The translations under genes and the position numbers were made by a program. The notes under the pieces were generated by a model. It worked only from the letters and a program-made list of their open reading frames with translations, ran no database searches and was not told where the DNA came from. 64,000 bases of DNA from WHSW01 sp963781265 (GTDB taxonomy: Bacteria > Actinomycetota > Thermoleophilia > Solirubrobacterales > 70-9): assembly GCA_963781265.1 (NCBI GenBank), contig CAWAFH010000017.1, forward strand, positions 1 through 64,000, given 5' to 3'. This document shows, piece after piece, positions 8,227-16,256 of the stretch. The first letter of the stretch is position 1, and each line of letters starts with the position of its first letter.

Positions 8227-9111
8227 GCGGCGGGCTCCGGTCCGCCGACGGCGCTCCCCCGGCCCCGGGCGAGCGTCTGCTCGGCCCGCTTGCGGCTCGC
8301 CTCGTCGATCATCTCGCCGTCGAGCATGACGGCGCCGCGGTCGGACGCCGCGTCGAGGGCCGCGAGGATCGCGTTGGCCCGCTCGAGCTCTAGGGGGGCG
8401 GGGGAGAAGATCTCGTTCAGAGGCTCGATCTGGGCCGGATGGAGGGCCCATTTGCCGTCGAAGCCGAACTCGCGGGCGCGCAGGGCCGACGCCTCGAGCC
8501 CCGTGCGGTCGGAGATCTGCAGATGGGGCCCGTCGATCGCCTGGATGCCCACGGCGCGCGCCGCGACGAGCAGCGCCCCGCGGACGAAGTCCCAGCGCTC
8601 GCCCGCATCCGGAGAGGGGAAGCCGAGCGAGACGCTGAGGTCGGCGGGGCCCAGGATCAGCGCCTCGAGCCGGGGCGACGACCCGGCGATCTCCTCGACG
8701 TCGCGCAACCCGAGCGCGGACTCGATCAGGGCCTGAAGCGCCGAGCGGGCGCGCCCGCTCGGCCCGGCGCTCGGACTCGGCGAGCAGGCGGCCGACGCGC
8801 TCGAGGTCCGCGGCGCGCTCGACCTTGGGCACGACCACGCAGTCGAGCCGCTCGCCGGCGGACGCGATCGCCCGCAGGTCGTCCTCGAACCACGGTGTCG
8901 CAACGCCGTTGACGCGCACGGTCACCGTCGCCGCGGCCCACTCCTTGCCGGCAAGCGCCTCGGCGACCGCGGCCCGCGCCTCTGGCTTGAGATCCGGCGG
9001 CACCGAGTCCTCGAGGTCGACGATCACCTCATCCGGGGCCAGCGAGGCGGCCTTCTCGAGCTTGCGCGCCGGGCGAGCCGGGGCGGAGAGGCAGGAACGG
9101 CGGGCCCTCAT
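8223..9111 (-). CDS. HpcH/CitE-family CoA-ester lyase (malyl/citramalyl-CoA lyase-like), frameshifted
   Basis: About 295 aa once one extra base near 8750 is removed; as read, the N-terminal half runs straight into the ppdK frame and the C-terminal half is in another frame. The N-terminus (LSAPARPARKLEKA, EVIVDLEDSV, VRVNG with the substrate Arg) and C-terminus (ALIESALGL with a metal Glu, LILGPADLS with a metal Asp, GKWALHPAQIEPLN) are both typical of this family, which cleaves malyl-CoA, beta-methylmalyl-CoA or citramalyl-CoA to glyoxylate, pyruvate and acyl-CoAs. It is divergent from the MaoC hydratase and coupled to ppdK. The exact substrate is inferred from neighbours. Confidence 0.8.
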
Positions 9112-9254
9112 GCGATTGCGAGCATACGCTCTGATCTAGTCTCCACCCACTCGCCACCCGGAGGAGGGATGCGATCAGCGGCGGTCACAGAGTCAAAGTC
9201 GGCGGCCCGTTCTTCGAGGACCTCGAGCCCGGCCAGGTCTTCGACGCCCCGGCG

Positions 9255-10193
9255 TTGACGATCACCGGCGGTCACGCTGCGATCCATCAGGCTGTGGCGG
9301 GGGACTGCCTGGCGCTGGCGCTCGATCGGGAGCTGAGCCGCGAGGTGACCGACCTCGAGGAGGCGCTCGTCCATCCGAACCTGGTCTGCGACGTGGCGAT
9401 CGGCCAGTCCACGCCGCCCAGCCAGCGGGTGCTCGGGAACCTCTTCTACAGGGGGTTGGTGCTCGAGCGGCCGGTGTTCTGCGGCGACACGCTCACCACC
9501 CGGACCGAAGTGATCGCGATGAAGCAGAACCGGCCGCGGGCCGACGGCAGCGGCAGCGGTCTGGTGGCGCTGCGGATCCGAACCCGTAACCAGCGCGGCG
9601 AGCAGGTGCTCGACTTCGTTCGCTGCCCCATGATCCCGGTCCGCGATCCCGAGGTCGCGACCGGTCACGCCGACCGCTTCGAGGAGATCCCGAGCGAGCT
9701 CGATCCCGAGCGGGTGCGCGCCGCCGTCCCGGCGCAGTGGCGCTACCGGCTGTTGCGCGAGCGTCTCGACGACGCAGCGGCCGACCCCGAGGCGGGCATG
9801 GTCTTCGAGATCGAGGGACGCGACACGGTAACCGCGGCACCCGAGCTCGCGCGCCTCACCCTGAACATGGCGATGACTCATCGCGACGCGGGCGCGGGGG
9901 CGCACGGGCGCCGGCTCGTCTACGGCGGCCAGACGATCTCGATCGCAGCCGCGCAGGCCGCCAGGGCGTTACCGGGCCTGGCCACGATCGTCGCCTGGCG
10001 CAGCTGTGACCACTTGGCGCCCGTGTTCGAAGGGGATATCCTCGGCGCCGAGGTGGCGGTGGTCGGCAAGCGGCAGCTGGAGCACGTCGATGCGACGCTC
10101 GCCGACCTGCGTGTCATCGTCCACGCCGACCGGGGCGCCGGGGAGCCGCCCGAGCAGGTGCTCGACTGGGCTTTCGTCGGCGTTCTCGCCTGA
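9255..10193 (+). CDS. MaoC-like double hot-dog hydratase (mesaconyl-CoA hydratase-like)
   Basis: 312 aa from TTG 9255, but family-like sequence continues upstream in frame to about 9171 (VKVGGPFFEDLEPGQVF), where a GGAGGAGG ribosome site is followed by no ATG, GTG or TTG. The real start is probably hidden by a base error. There are two hot-dog modules: the first with the FYRGLVLERPVFCGDTL segment, the second with MTHRDAGAGAHGRRLVYGG and APVFEGDIL. This double-MaoC arrangement matches 2-methylfumaryl (mesaconyl)-CoA hydratases. Between a CoA lyase and a mesaconyl-CoA transferase, a hydratase role is likely but not proven. Confidence 0.75.
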   Translation: MTITGGHAAIHQAVAGDCLALALDRELSREVTDLEEALVHPNLVCDVAIGQSTPPSQRVLGNLFYRGLVLERPVFCGDTLTTRTEVIAMKQNRPRADGSGSGLVALRIRTRNQRGEQVLDFVRCPMIPVRDPEVATGHADRFEEIPSELDPERVRAAVPAQWRYRLLRERLDDAAADPEAGMVFEIEGRDTVTAAPELARLTLNMAMTHRDAGAGAHGRRLVYGGQTISIAAAQAARALPGLATIVAWRSCDHLAPVFEGDILGAEVAVVGKRQLEHVDATLADLRVIVHADRGAGEPPEQVLDWAFVGVLA

Positions 10194-10204
10194 CCGGGGC
10201 CGCC

Positions 10205-11434
10205 GTGCCGGGCATCCTCGACAAGCTGCGCGTGATCGAGGGCTCGGCCTACGTCGCCGCGCCGCTCGGCGGCATGACCCTGGCCCAGCTCGGCGCCGAC
10301 GTGATCCGCTTCGACCCGATCGGCGGCGGGCTCGACCGCCGCCGCTGGCCGATCACCGAGGACGGGGTCAGTCTCTTCTGGGCCGGGCTGAACAAGGGCA
10401 AGCGCTCGATCCAAGTGGACCTGCGCTCCGCGCGTGGCAAGGAGTTGCTGACGGCGCTGATCAGTGAGCCGGGACCCGACGCCGGCATGCTGCTGACCAA
10501 CTTCCCGACCCGGGGGTGGCTCGCCTACGAGGCCCTGCGCCGGCATCGCGACGACCTGATCGCCGTCAGCATCACGGGCAACTACGACGGCAGCTCGGCC
10601 GTGGACTACACGGTCAACCCGGCGACCGGCTTCCCCTGGGCGACGGGTCCTCGCAACCTCGCGGTCCCGTTCAACCACCTGCTGCCCGCCTGGGACGCGA
10701 TCACCGGCACCCTGGCGGCAACCGGCCTGCTCGCCGCCGAGCGCCACCGGCGGCTGACCGGGGAGGGTCAACTCGTCAACGTGGCGCTCTCGGACGTCGC
10801 GTTCGCCATGGTCGGCAACCTCGGCAAGATCGCCGAGGCGCAGATCTGCCGGCACGAGCGCCAGAAGGAGGGCAACTACCTCTATGGCGCCTTCGGGCGC
10901 GATTTCCTGACCAGCGACGGGCGCCGGATCATGATCGTCGCGCTGACGCCCTCGCAGTGGCAGGCCCTCGTCGAGGCGACCGGCCTGCGGGATGCCTTTG
11001 GCCTGGTCGAGAGCACGATGGGGTTGGACCTGAGCCTGGAGGGCGACCGCTTCGCCGCGCGCGAGGTGCTCGGCGCGATCCTCAAGCCGTGGACGACCAG
11101 CCGCACGTTCGACCAGATCGAGGAGATCTTCGATCGCCACCGGGTGTGCTGGGGCCCGTACCAGACCTTCCTCGAGCTGGTCGACCACGACCCGCGCTGC
11201 TCGACCGAGAACCCGATGTTCGAGCTGGTCGAGCAGCCCGGCGTCGGCACCTATCTGATGCCGGGCTCGCCGCTTCACTTCAGCGAGCAGGGCCGGCTGG
11301 CGCCGAGGCGCGCCCCGGAGCTTGGCGAACACACCGACGAGATCCTCGCGGAGGTGCTCTCGCTCAGCGCGACGGAGATCGGGCGCCTGCACGACGACGG
11401 AGTCGTCGCCGGCCCGACGCCGGTGGCGGCCTGA
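10205..11434 (+). CDS. mct: CaiB/BaiF family III CoA-transferase, mesaconyl-CoA C1-C4 CoA transferase-like
   Basis: 409 aa from GTG 10205, 11 nt after the hydratase stop. Whole-length resemblance to the 2-methylfumaryl-CoA isomerase of the 3-hydroxypropionate bicycle: LRVIEGSAYVAAPLGG, LGADVIRFDPIGGG, LFWAGLNKGKRS, EGNYLYGAFGRDF, CSTENPMFELVEQPGVG, YLMPGSP and GEHTDEILAEVLSLS. The enzyme moves CoA within mesaconyl-CoA from C1 to C4. With the hydratase and lyase it would interconvert citramalyl/methylmalyl and mesaconyl esters, ending in pyruvate + acetyl-CoA or glyoxylate + propionyl-CoA. The assignment rests on remembered family features, not a search. Confidence 0.75.
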   Translation: MPGILDKLRVIEGSAYVAAPLGGMTLAQLGADVIRFDPIGGGLDRRRWPITEDGVSLFWAGLNKGKRSIQVDLRSARGKELLTALISEPGPDAGMLLTNFPTRGWLAYEALRRHRDDLIAVSITGNYDGSSAVDYTVNPATGFPWATGPRNLAVPFNHLLPAWDAITGTLAATGLLAAERHRRLTGEGQLVNVALSDVAFAMVGNLGKIAEAQICRHERQKEGNYLYGAFGRDFLTSDGRRIMIVALTPSQWQALVEATGLRDAFGLVESTMGLDLSLEGDRFAAREVLGAILKPWTTSRTFDQIEEIFDRHRVCWGPYQTFLELVDHDPRCSTENPMFELVEQPGVGTYLMPGSPLHFSEQGRLAPRRAPELGEHTDEILAEVLSLSATEIGRLHDDGVVAGPTPVAA

Positions 11435-11606
11435 GAGCCGCCACCGGGCTCACGCCGCTCGATGTCAATCCAGCCCTCGGGTTTCTGCAAGCACGCCTTG
11501 TGATCGTCGTGCGATCGGCAGCTCAGGCGACAGGCGCAGATGTCGCCGGTCTCGGGGTGGGTGCCTGGCCTCGGTCGACGGGCGTCAGACTCGCGTCTTG
11601 CGGCTG

Positions 11607-11630
11607 AAAAGCGCCCTGAGCGGGCGTTTT
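11607..11630 (-). terminator. Intrinsic terminator after tRNA-Ser(CGA), possibly bidirectional
   Basis: AAAA, a bulged G, then CGCCC / GGGCG arms around a 5-nt loop, closed by TTTT on the + strand and TTTT on the - strand. It starts 10 bp beyond the tRNA 3' end and could also stop the plus-strand CoA-transferase transcript. Confidence 0.6.
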
Positions 11631-11640
11631 GAGCTTCTAG

Positions 11641-11731
11641 CGGAGGGGGAGGGATTCGAACCCTCGATGGACGAGAAAACGCCCATAACGGTTTTCGAGA
11701 CCGCCGCATTCAACCACTCTGCCACCCCTCC
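11641..11731 (-). tRNA. tRNA-Ser (anticodon CGA)
   Basis: 91 nt. Acceptor stem GGAGGGG/CCCCTCC with discriminator G and no encoded CCA. The anticodon arm GCGGT/ACCGT holds the loop CTCGAAA, giving CGA. The long variable arm is as expected for class II tRNA-Ser. T-arm GAGGGTTCGAATCCCTC. Its 3' 59 nt are duplicated at 2715-2773. Confidence 0.95.
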
Positions 11732-11741
11732 GGATGACGCT

Positions 11742-12347
11742 ATGGTCGCCGAGAGAGTAGCTGTGGAGAGGTGGGCGGGCATCGACGTCGGCGGGCGGCG
11801 CAAGGGCTTTGACCTGGCGGTGATCGACGCGAACTCGGTGGTCGAGCTGCAGCGCTCGGTACGGGATCCGCAGGCGGTGCTCGAGGCGCTGCTGACCCAT
11901 TCGCCGGCGGTGGTGGGGATCGACAGCCCGGCCGCCCCGGCGCCCCCGGGAGCGCACCTGCGAAGCGACGAGCTGGCGCTCGCGCGCGCGGTCTGCGCGA
12001 TCCGCTGGACCCCCGACCTGGCGACGCTCGAGGCGGGCTCCGACTACTACGACTGGGTGCGGCGCGGGCTCTCCCTGCACGAGCTGCTCGCCCGGCGCCT
12101 CGACGCCGACGTGGTCGAGGTCTTCCCGACCGCCTCGTGGACGCGCTGGCTCGGCTCGCGGCGCGGGTCGCGGGCGACGTGGACGACCGCGGGGCTCGAG
12201 CGCCTCGGGCTAACCGGCATCCCGGCGCGGACCAATCAGGACGTTCGCGACGCGATCGCCGTCGCGGTCACCGCACGCGAGCACGGCCAGGGGCGCAGCC
12301 AGTCTTTCGGCGCGATCGTCGTCCCGCTCGCCGGCGCGGCAGCCTAG
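11742..12347 (+). CDS. DUF429 predicted RNase H-fold nuclease-like protein
   Basis: 201 aa from ATG 11742; GTG 11763 is an alternative with a better upstream GAGAG. The first strand WAGIDVGGRRKGFDLAVID carries the conserved Asp of the RNase H-like fold, and VVGIDSPAAP, YDWVRRGLSL, EVFPTASWTRW and DVRDAIAVAVTARE complete the DUF429 pattern with its C-terminal Asp. Biochemical role unknown. It starts 10 bp from the 5' end of the divergent tRNA-Ser, so its 5' end overlaps the tRNA promoter region. It is convergent with the YtoQ-like gene, whose end overlaps its stop by 4 nt. Confidence 0.75.
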   Translation: MVAERVAVERWAGIDVGGRRKGFDLAVIDANSVVELQRSVRDPQAVLEALLTHSPAVVGIDSPAAPAPPGAHLRSDELALARAVCAIRWTPDLATLEAGSDYYDWVRRGLSLHELLARRLDADVVEVFPTASWTRWLGSRRGSRATWTTAGLERLGLTGIPARTNQDVRDAIAVAVTAREHGQGRSQSFGAIVVPLAGAAA

Positions 12348-12820
12348 GCGCGGACGCCGGGCCCGGTGATCGCGTACGCGAGGATCTCGACCACCTGCTC
12401 GGGCGACTCGGCGACCGCCATCGCCGCCCGGTCGACCTCCTTGAGCGCGTGGGTGAGCTCGGGGTCGTGCAGCGTGATCAGCGGCTTGCCGAGCGCGGCG
12501 GCGTAGCCGGCCTCGAACGCCGCGTTCCACTGGCGGTACTTGTCGCCGAAGCGGACGACGACGACGTCGGCGCGGCTCAGCAGGGTCTGGGTGCGGACGG
12601 CGTTGACGCCGGCCCCCTTGCGGTCCTTCCAAAAGCCCTCCGGCTCGGCGCCGAGGATGTCGACCCCGACGTCGTCGGAGGCGGCGTGATCGGTCACGGG
12701 GGCGAGCAGCTCGACCGGGAGCCCGGCCTCGCGCGCGCCCTCGGCGATCCGCTCGCGCCAGTCGGAATGGATCTCGCCGGAGAGGTAGACGGACCAGGTG
12801 GCGGTGCCGTTGGTGGGCAT
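12344..12820 (-). CDS. YtoQ family protein
   Basis: 158 aa from ATG 12820; the in-frame extension to 12865 adds only Ala/Gly-rich codons. YtoQ features: WSVYLSGEIHSDWRE at the start, then TDHAASDDVG, FWKDRKGAGVNAVRTQTLLSRADVVVVRFG and WNAAFEAGYAAALGKPLITLH. The fold is related to nucleoside 2-deoxyribosyltransferases, but the activity is unproven. Cytoplasmic, standalone. Confidence 0.85.
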   Translation of the reverse strand: MPTNGTATWSVYLSGEIHSDWRERIAEGAREAGLPVELLAPVTDHAASDDVGVDILGAEPEGFWKDRKGAGVNAVRTQTLLSRADVVVVRFGDKYRQWNAAFEAGYAAALGKPLITLHDPELTHALKEVDRAAMAVAESPEQVVEILAYAITGPGVRA

Positions 12821-12995
12821 CGAATCGATCTTAGCCTCGGCCGCGCCGGCCCGGCCCCCGGGCACAAGACTGCCGCGCGGTGGCCTCCCGCCCGGCGCTG
12901 TGGTGCTGAGGATGAAGTTAGTCCCAGATTGGGGGGAACCGGGCGAGAGCGGCCCAAGCTGGCGCTATGGTTGGCGCCGACTCACAGGTACGGGC

Positions 12996-13364
12996 ATGCC
13001 ACTCCAGATCCCCCTCACCTTTACTCGGTTCGGCTGGAACTCCCTTGAAGAGCGCGCGGGGAGCATGGGTTTCAGCGTCGATCAGTTCATGGAACAGGCG
13101 GTCGCGTACTACCTGTCCGAACTCGACAGCGGGCGCGCGGCGGCGCGCCTACCGCGATTCGGGACGGAGCCGCCGGACGGGCGGGCGCGGGTCCTGACGC
13201 TCGAACTCGACGACAGCTGCACGACCCGCCTCGATCGCGAGGCGAACCATCAGCGCTCGTCGCTCCCGTTGCTGCTCAGGCACGCAGCCCTGCTCTACCT
13301 CGCGGACTTGGACGACGGCCGCGTAGCCGAGCGCGTCACCGGACGGGCTCAGGCAGACAAGTAA
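12996..13364 (+). CDS. Double ribbon-helix-helix-like protein
   Basis: 122 aa from ATG 12996; the longer frame from 12798 overlaps the divergent YtoQ start region and is not protein-like. It contains two units, each shaped like a ribbon-helix-helix domain (short strand, helix, turn, helix): residues about 4-45 (IPLTFTRFGWNSLEERAG ... YYLSELD) and about 63-105 (VLTLELDDSCTTRLDREA ... LLYLADLD). A single chain could thus mimic the RHH dimer. A second copy lies at 44826-45230. It is convergent with the ECF sigma gene 7 bp away. DNA binding is inferred. Confidence 0.6.
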   Translation: MPLQIPLTFTRFGWNSLEERAGSMGFSVDQFMEQAVAYYLSELDSGRAAARLPRFGTEPPDGRARVLTLELDDSCTTRLDREANHQRSSLPLLLRHAALLYLADLDDGRVAERVTGRAQADK

Positions 13365-13371
13365 CCGCCGA

Positions 13372-14058
13372 TCAGCGGAACTCGCTCCGCTGGGTAGCCG
13401 TCACGGGAGCTGCTCCGCGTTCGATCAGAGCCGCTTTCAGGGTCGCCCGCCCGCGATGGTGAAGGCCTTGGATCGACGACTCGGTCTTGCCAAGGCGCTC
13501 GGCGATCTCGTTCGGCGACAGACCCGAGATATGACGCAGCACGAGAACCTGTCGCTGTGCCTCGGGCAGAGTCGCGAGCGCCTCCTTCAGCGACTGCGCG
13601 CGATCGTGCGCGGTCTGATCGAGGCCGAGGTCCGAGGTTCGCACCTCCGCTACCGGAATCTGGCGCTTGGCACGCAGGTTGTCGAGCGCGGCGTTGCGCG
13701 CGACGCGACTGATCCACGCTGCGAACGGCACCTCTTGCTCCTGATACTTCCTGATCGCCCTGACCAGCTTCGCGAACACGTCCTGGGTGATGTCCTCGGC
13801 CTCGTGGGGGTCGCGGACGATGCTCTGGACCAAGCGCTGGACGTCGTCGGCGTACCGCACGTACAAGTAATGGAGCGCGTCCCAGTCGCCGTCCTTGGCC
13901 GCCGCGATTGCGCGGCGTTCGAGATCTCGGTCATCTGTGGCCGTCTGCGGCGACCGGGCAGGTTCCGTCCCGCCACGAGCCCTGGCCCTCTCGGAATAGT
14001 CGAGTCGCACGGTCACCCCCAGGTGTAATCTTGTACCCGAACCGGTCTCGTGGATCAC
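13372..14058 (-). CDS. ECF-type RNA polymerase sigma factor
   Basis: Up to 228 aa; the first 35-45 residues are poorly conserved-looking and the start may be internal. Region 2 is clear: DALHYLYVRYADDVQRLV, HEAEDITQDVFAKLV, and VPFAAWISRVARNAALDNLR for promoter melting and -10 recognition. Region 4: LPEAQRQVLVLRHISGLSPNEIAERLGKTES followed by a recognition helix with SIQGLHHRGR. No anti-sigma gene is next to it. Divergent from the polysaccharide locus across about 370 bp, so it could regulate that locus, but nothing in the sequence proves it. Confidence 0.9.
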   Translation of the reverse strand: MIHETGSGTRLHLGVTVRLDYSERARARGGTEPARSPQTATDDRDLERRAIAAAKDGDWDALHYLYVRYADDVQRLVQSIVRDPHEAEDITQDVFAKLVRAIRKYQEQEVPFAAWISRVARNAALDNLRAKRQIPVAEVRTSDLGLDQTAHDRAQSLKEALATLPEAQRQVLVLRHISGLSPNEIAERLGKTESSIQGLHHRGRATLKAALIERGAAPVTATQRSEFR

Positions 14059-14425
14059 GGGGCCGGTTGTGAGCGTCCCACCGGCTCCGATCCCGGATCC
14101 CTCGACTCATCATGGCCACGGATCCGAAAAAGTCCCCGGTCGCTCGGTCGCAACGGTAGGTGAGGTGCGCGGGTCTGGCACTGGGGCGCCCACCCCAGTG
14201 TTTGCGACGCCCGGATCGGGATGCACCCCGGGTTTCGATTCGCCGCAGGCACGAGTGCGGCATCTCTGCGCCGAATAGCCGCGGCGAAACGGGCATCTTC
14301 CGCTCAGGCGCGATTACTCCAATTCGCGGCCCACATCAGTGCGTCTACTACAGATTGGCGACGTCGCTTCGCCGGGCGTTCATTTCCGGAAGACCGGCCG
14401 GGGCCGCGACGTTTGTTAACCGGCA
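14059..14425. other. Intergenic region between sigma factor and polysaccharide locus
   Basis: About 370 bp with no credible gene. It must hold the divergent promoters. The only strong structure is the 8-bp inverted repeat at 14179-14200. Confidence 0.45.
14179..14200. promoter_or_regulatory. 8-bp perfect inverted repeat with 6-nt loop
   Basis: CACTGGGG and CCCCAGTG flank CGCCCA and are followed by TTT. It lies between divergent promoters rather than after a gene, so it may be an operator or a leader hairpin. The short T run makes a terminator less likely. Confidence 0.4.
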
Positions 14426-15487
14426 GTGGACGACATCGACATCGCCATCATCATCGTCACGTACAACAGCGCGGGCTGGATCGAGGCCTGCCTGAACAGC
14501 TTGTTCTCCAACCTCGGAGGGCTGGTTGCAGACGTGGTCGTGGTCGACGCCGGGTCGCTTGACCGGACCGTCGACATCGTGGCCGCCGGGTTTCCCGGTG
14601 TGCGCCTGATCCGATGCCGCAACCGCGGCTTCGGGTACGCGAACAACCGTGCGCTGATGACCTGCGACGCCCGCTACGTGCTGTTCCTGAATCCGGACAC
14701 CGAGATCCTCAAGGGGAGTATCGGTGATCTGATCGACGGCCTCGACCGCCGGCCCGGGGTCGGGTTGGTCGGTGTACGCCAGGTGAATGCCGAGGGTGAC
14801 CTGGACCCGACGATTCGCCGCTTTCCGAATGCGCTGCGGGCGTTCGGCGACAACTTCTCGGCCGAGCGTCTGCCCAAACGTCCGCGATGGCTCGGCGAGC
14901 GCGAGGTCGACCTCGCGCTCTATGACTGCGAGGTGGAGTGTGATTGGACCAGCGGCTCGTTCATGCTCGCGCGGCGCGAGGCGCTCGAGAGCTCCGGTTT
15001 CTTCGACGAACGGTTCTTCATGTACTCGGAGGAGACCGATCTCTGCTGGCGGATCAAAAGCGCGGGCTGGGAGGTGCGCCACCTGCCCTCGATGACGATC
15101 CGCCACTACGGCGCCGATGTCCCGGTGAAGCCGAGCCTCGAAAGCCTCAAGTTCCACAGCCGGATCAGCTACGCCCGCAAGCACTTCTCGCGGACCCATC
15201 GCGCGCTTCACTTCGCCGTCCTCACTGCCGCCCTCTCGCTTCGGTCCGTGTACGCGGGCCGCGGTGAGGTGGGGCGACGCCGCCGAACGGCGAGCAGGAT
15301 GGCACTGAGGACGATCCTGGGCCGCTCGCCGGCGCCATACGGCGTGCCCAGCGAGTACGCCGTCTCGGCGGCGGGGCGGCCCTCCCGTCCGCGAGCGCGT
15401 GGTGATCTCGGCCCTGAGGCGCTCGTGGCCATGGGCTCCGAGGCCCAAACGGGGCCCGGGCATGATGTCCAGTCGGCCCGGCCCTGA
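14426..15487 (+). CDS. Family 2 glycosyltransferase (rhamnosyltransferase-like)
   Basis: 353 aa from GTG 14426. GT-A fold: IAIIIVTYNSAGWIEACLNSL for nucleotide binding, FLNPDTEI as the DxD-like metal site, and the acceptor region DWTSGSFMLARREALES ... FFMYSEETDLCWRIKSAGW with the general-base ED motif of WbbL-like rhamnosyltransferases. No membrane segment. First gene of the plus-strand run of the polysaccharide locus, 14 nt before the deacetylase. The sugar specificity is a guess; the family is clear. Confidence 0.9.
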   Translation: MDDIDIAIIIVTYNSAGWIEACLNSLFSNLGGLVADVVVVDAGSLDRTVDIVAAGFPGVRLIRCRNRGFGYANNRALMTCDARYVLFLNPDTEILKGSIGDLIDGLDRRPGVGLVGVRQVNAEGDLDPTIRRFPNALRAFGDNFSAERLPKRPRWLGEREVDLALYDCEVECDWTSGSFMLARREALESSGFFDERFFMYSEETDLCWRIKSAGWEVRHLPSMTIRHYGADVPVKPSLESLKFHSRISYARKHFSRTHRALHFAVLTAALSLRSVYAGRGEVGRRRRTASRMALRTILGRSPAPYGVPSEYAVSAAGRPSRPRARGDLGPEALVAMGSEAQTGPGHDVQSARP

Positions 15488-15501
15488 CGGAAGGGCCAGC
15501 G

Positions 15502-16197
15502 TTGACCCACAGGACGATCAACCTCACCTTTCACGGCATCGGCAAGCCGGAGCGGCTCCTGGACCCAGGCGAGGAGCAGGTTTGGCTCGACTCGCATCAG
15601 TTCGAGTCGGTGCTGGACGCGATCAACGGGCACACCGGCATCCGACTGACGTTCGACGACGGCAACGCCTCCGATGTGAACTACGCGCTCGATGTGCTTC
15701 GCACCCGGGGCCTGTTCGCGACGTTCTTCATCGTTGCCGGCAGGCTGGGCGACCCAGGATTCGTCGACGGGGACGATGTCCGGAGGCTTGTGGACGCCGG
15801 GATGGGGATCGGCTGCCACGGCATGCACCACCGTCCCTGGCAGCAGCTCGACGAGCGCGGTCTCAAGGAGGAGCTCTCCGACGCCCGGGAGCTGCTCGAG
15901 GAGGCGGCAGGACAGCCGATCACGGAGGCTTCGTGTCCGTTTGGCTCCTATGACCGCCGGGTGCTGCGCACGCTGCGCCAGCATGGTTACCGGCGGGCCT
16001 ACACGAGCGACGAAGGGGCGACCCGCCCCGGGTCGTGGCTTCAGGCGCGCAACACCGTCACCCCCGAGAACGCGCGGGGATTGATGGACCGCATCGTCGC
16101 TGCAGACCGACCGTCGGCCCGTCTGCTTGGACGCGGCGCGGACGGCGGTCAAGCGGTGGCGCTGACGGAAGCGCGCGCGTCGGTTCGGCGTTGCTAG
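15502..16197 (+). CDS. Polysaccharide deacetylase (NodB-fold)
   Basis: 231 aa from TTG 15502, with a GGAAGGG-like ribosome site. NodB motif 1 is RLTFDDGNASD with the catalytic and metal Asp; motif 2 is GCHGMHHRPW (HxxxxH-type metal His); motif 3 is CPFGSYDRRVL. It removes N- or O-acetyl groups from a polysaccharide or precursor. No signal peptide, so it probably acts on the cytoplasmic side or on a lipid-linked precursor. Its 5' end (RTINLTFHGIGKPER) recurs as a truncated copy at 20562-20633. Confidence 0.85.
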   Translation: MTHRTINLTFHGIGKPERLLDPGEEQVWLDSHQFESVLDAINGHTGIRLTFDDGNASDVNYALDVLRTRGLFATFFIVAGRLGDPGFVDGDDVRRLVDAGMGIGCHGMHHRPWQQLDERGLKEELSDARELLEEAAGQPITEASCPFGSYDRRVLRTLRQHGYRRAYTSDEGATRPGSWLQARNTVTPENARGLMDRIVAADRPSARLLGRGADGGQAVALTEARASVRRC

Positions 16198-16256
16198 TAC
16201 ATGAGGGCGGAATCAGTTCACCGCAAGCGAACGGCCAGCTGCCGACGGGGGCGGAC

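Larger units (their letters stand above)
2715..11699. mobile_element. Putative integrative islet bounded by tRNA-Ser direct repeats
   Basis: An approximately 8.9-kb interval lies between the 59-bp repeats. It sits downstream of the 3' end of the intact tRNA, with the fragment at the far end, as expected after insertion into a tRNA. Contents: small ORFs near the distal end (palindrome-led 82-aa protein, DUF1036 protein, broken small ORF), then an alpha/beta hydrolase and a CoA-ester/PPDK module. No integrase, excisionase or relaxase was found, so it would be decayed, mobilised in trans, or the trace of a larger element that later lost DNA. Base composition looks like the surrounding chromosome by eye. 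Confidence 0.5.

Noticed and set aside
7285..8736. A 483-codon plus-strand frame opposite ppdK
   Set aside because: Antisense shadow of a highly conserved gene; no motif or ribosome site.
5533..9111. A 1192-codon frame joining the CoA lyase N-terminus to PPDK as one fusion protein
   Set aside because: The middle (about residues 120-295) is Arg/Pro-rich nonsense, while the true lyase C-terminus is in another frame and ends at 8223. A one-base indel near 8750 created the apparent fusion.
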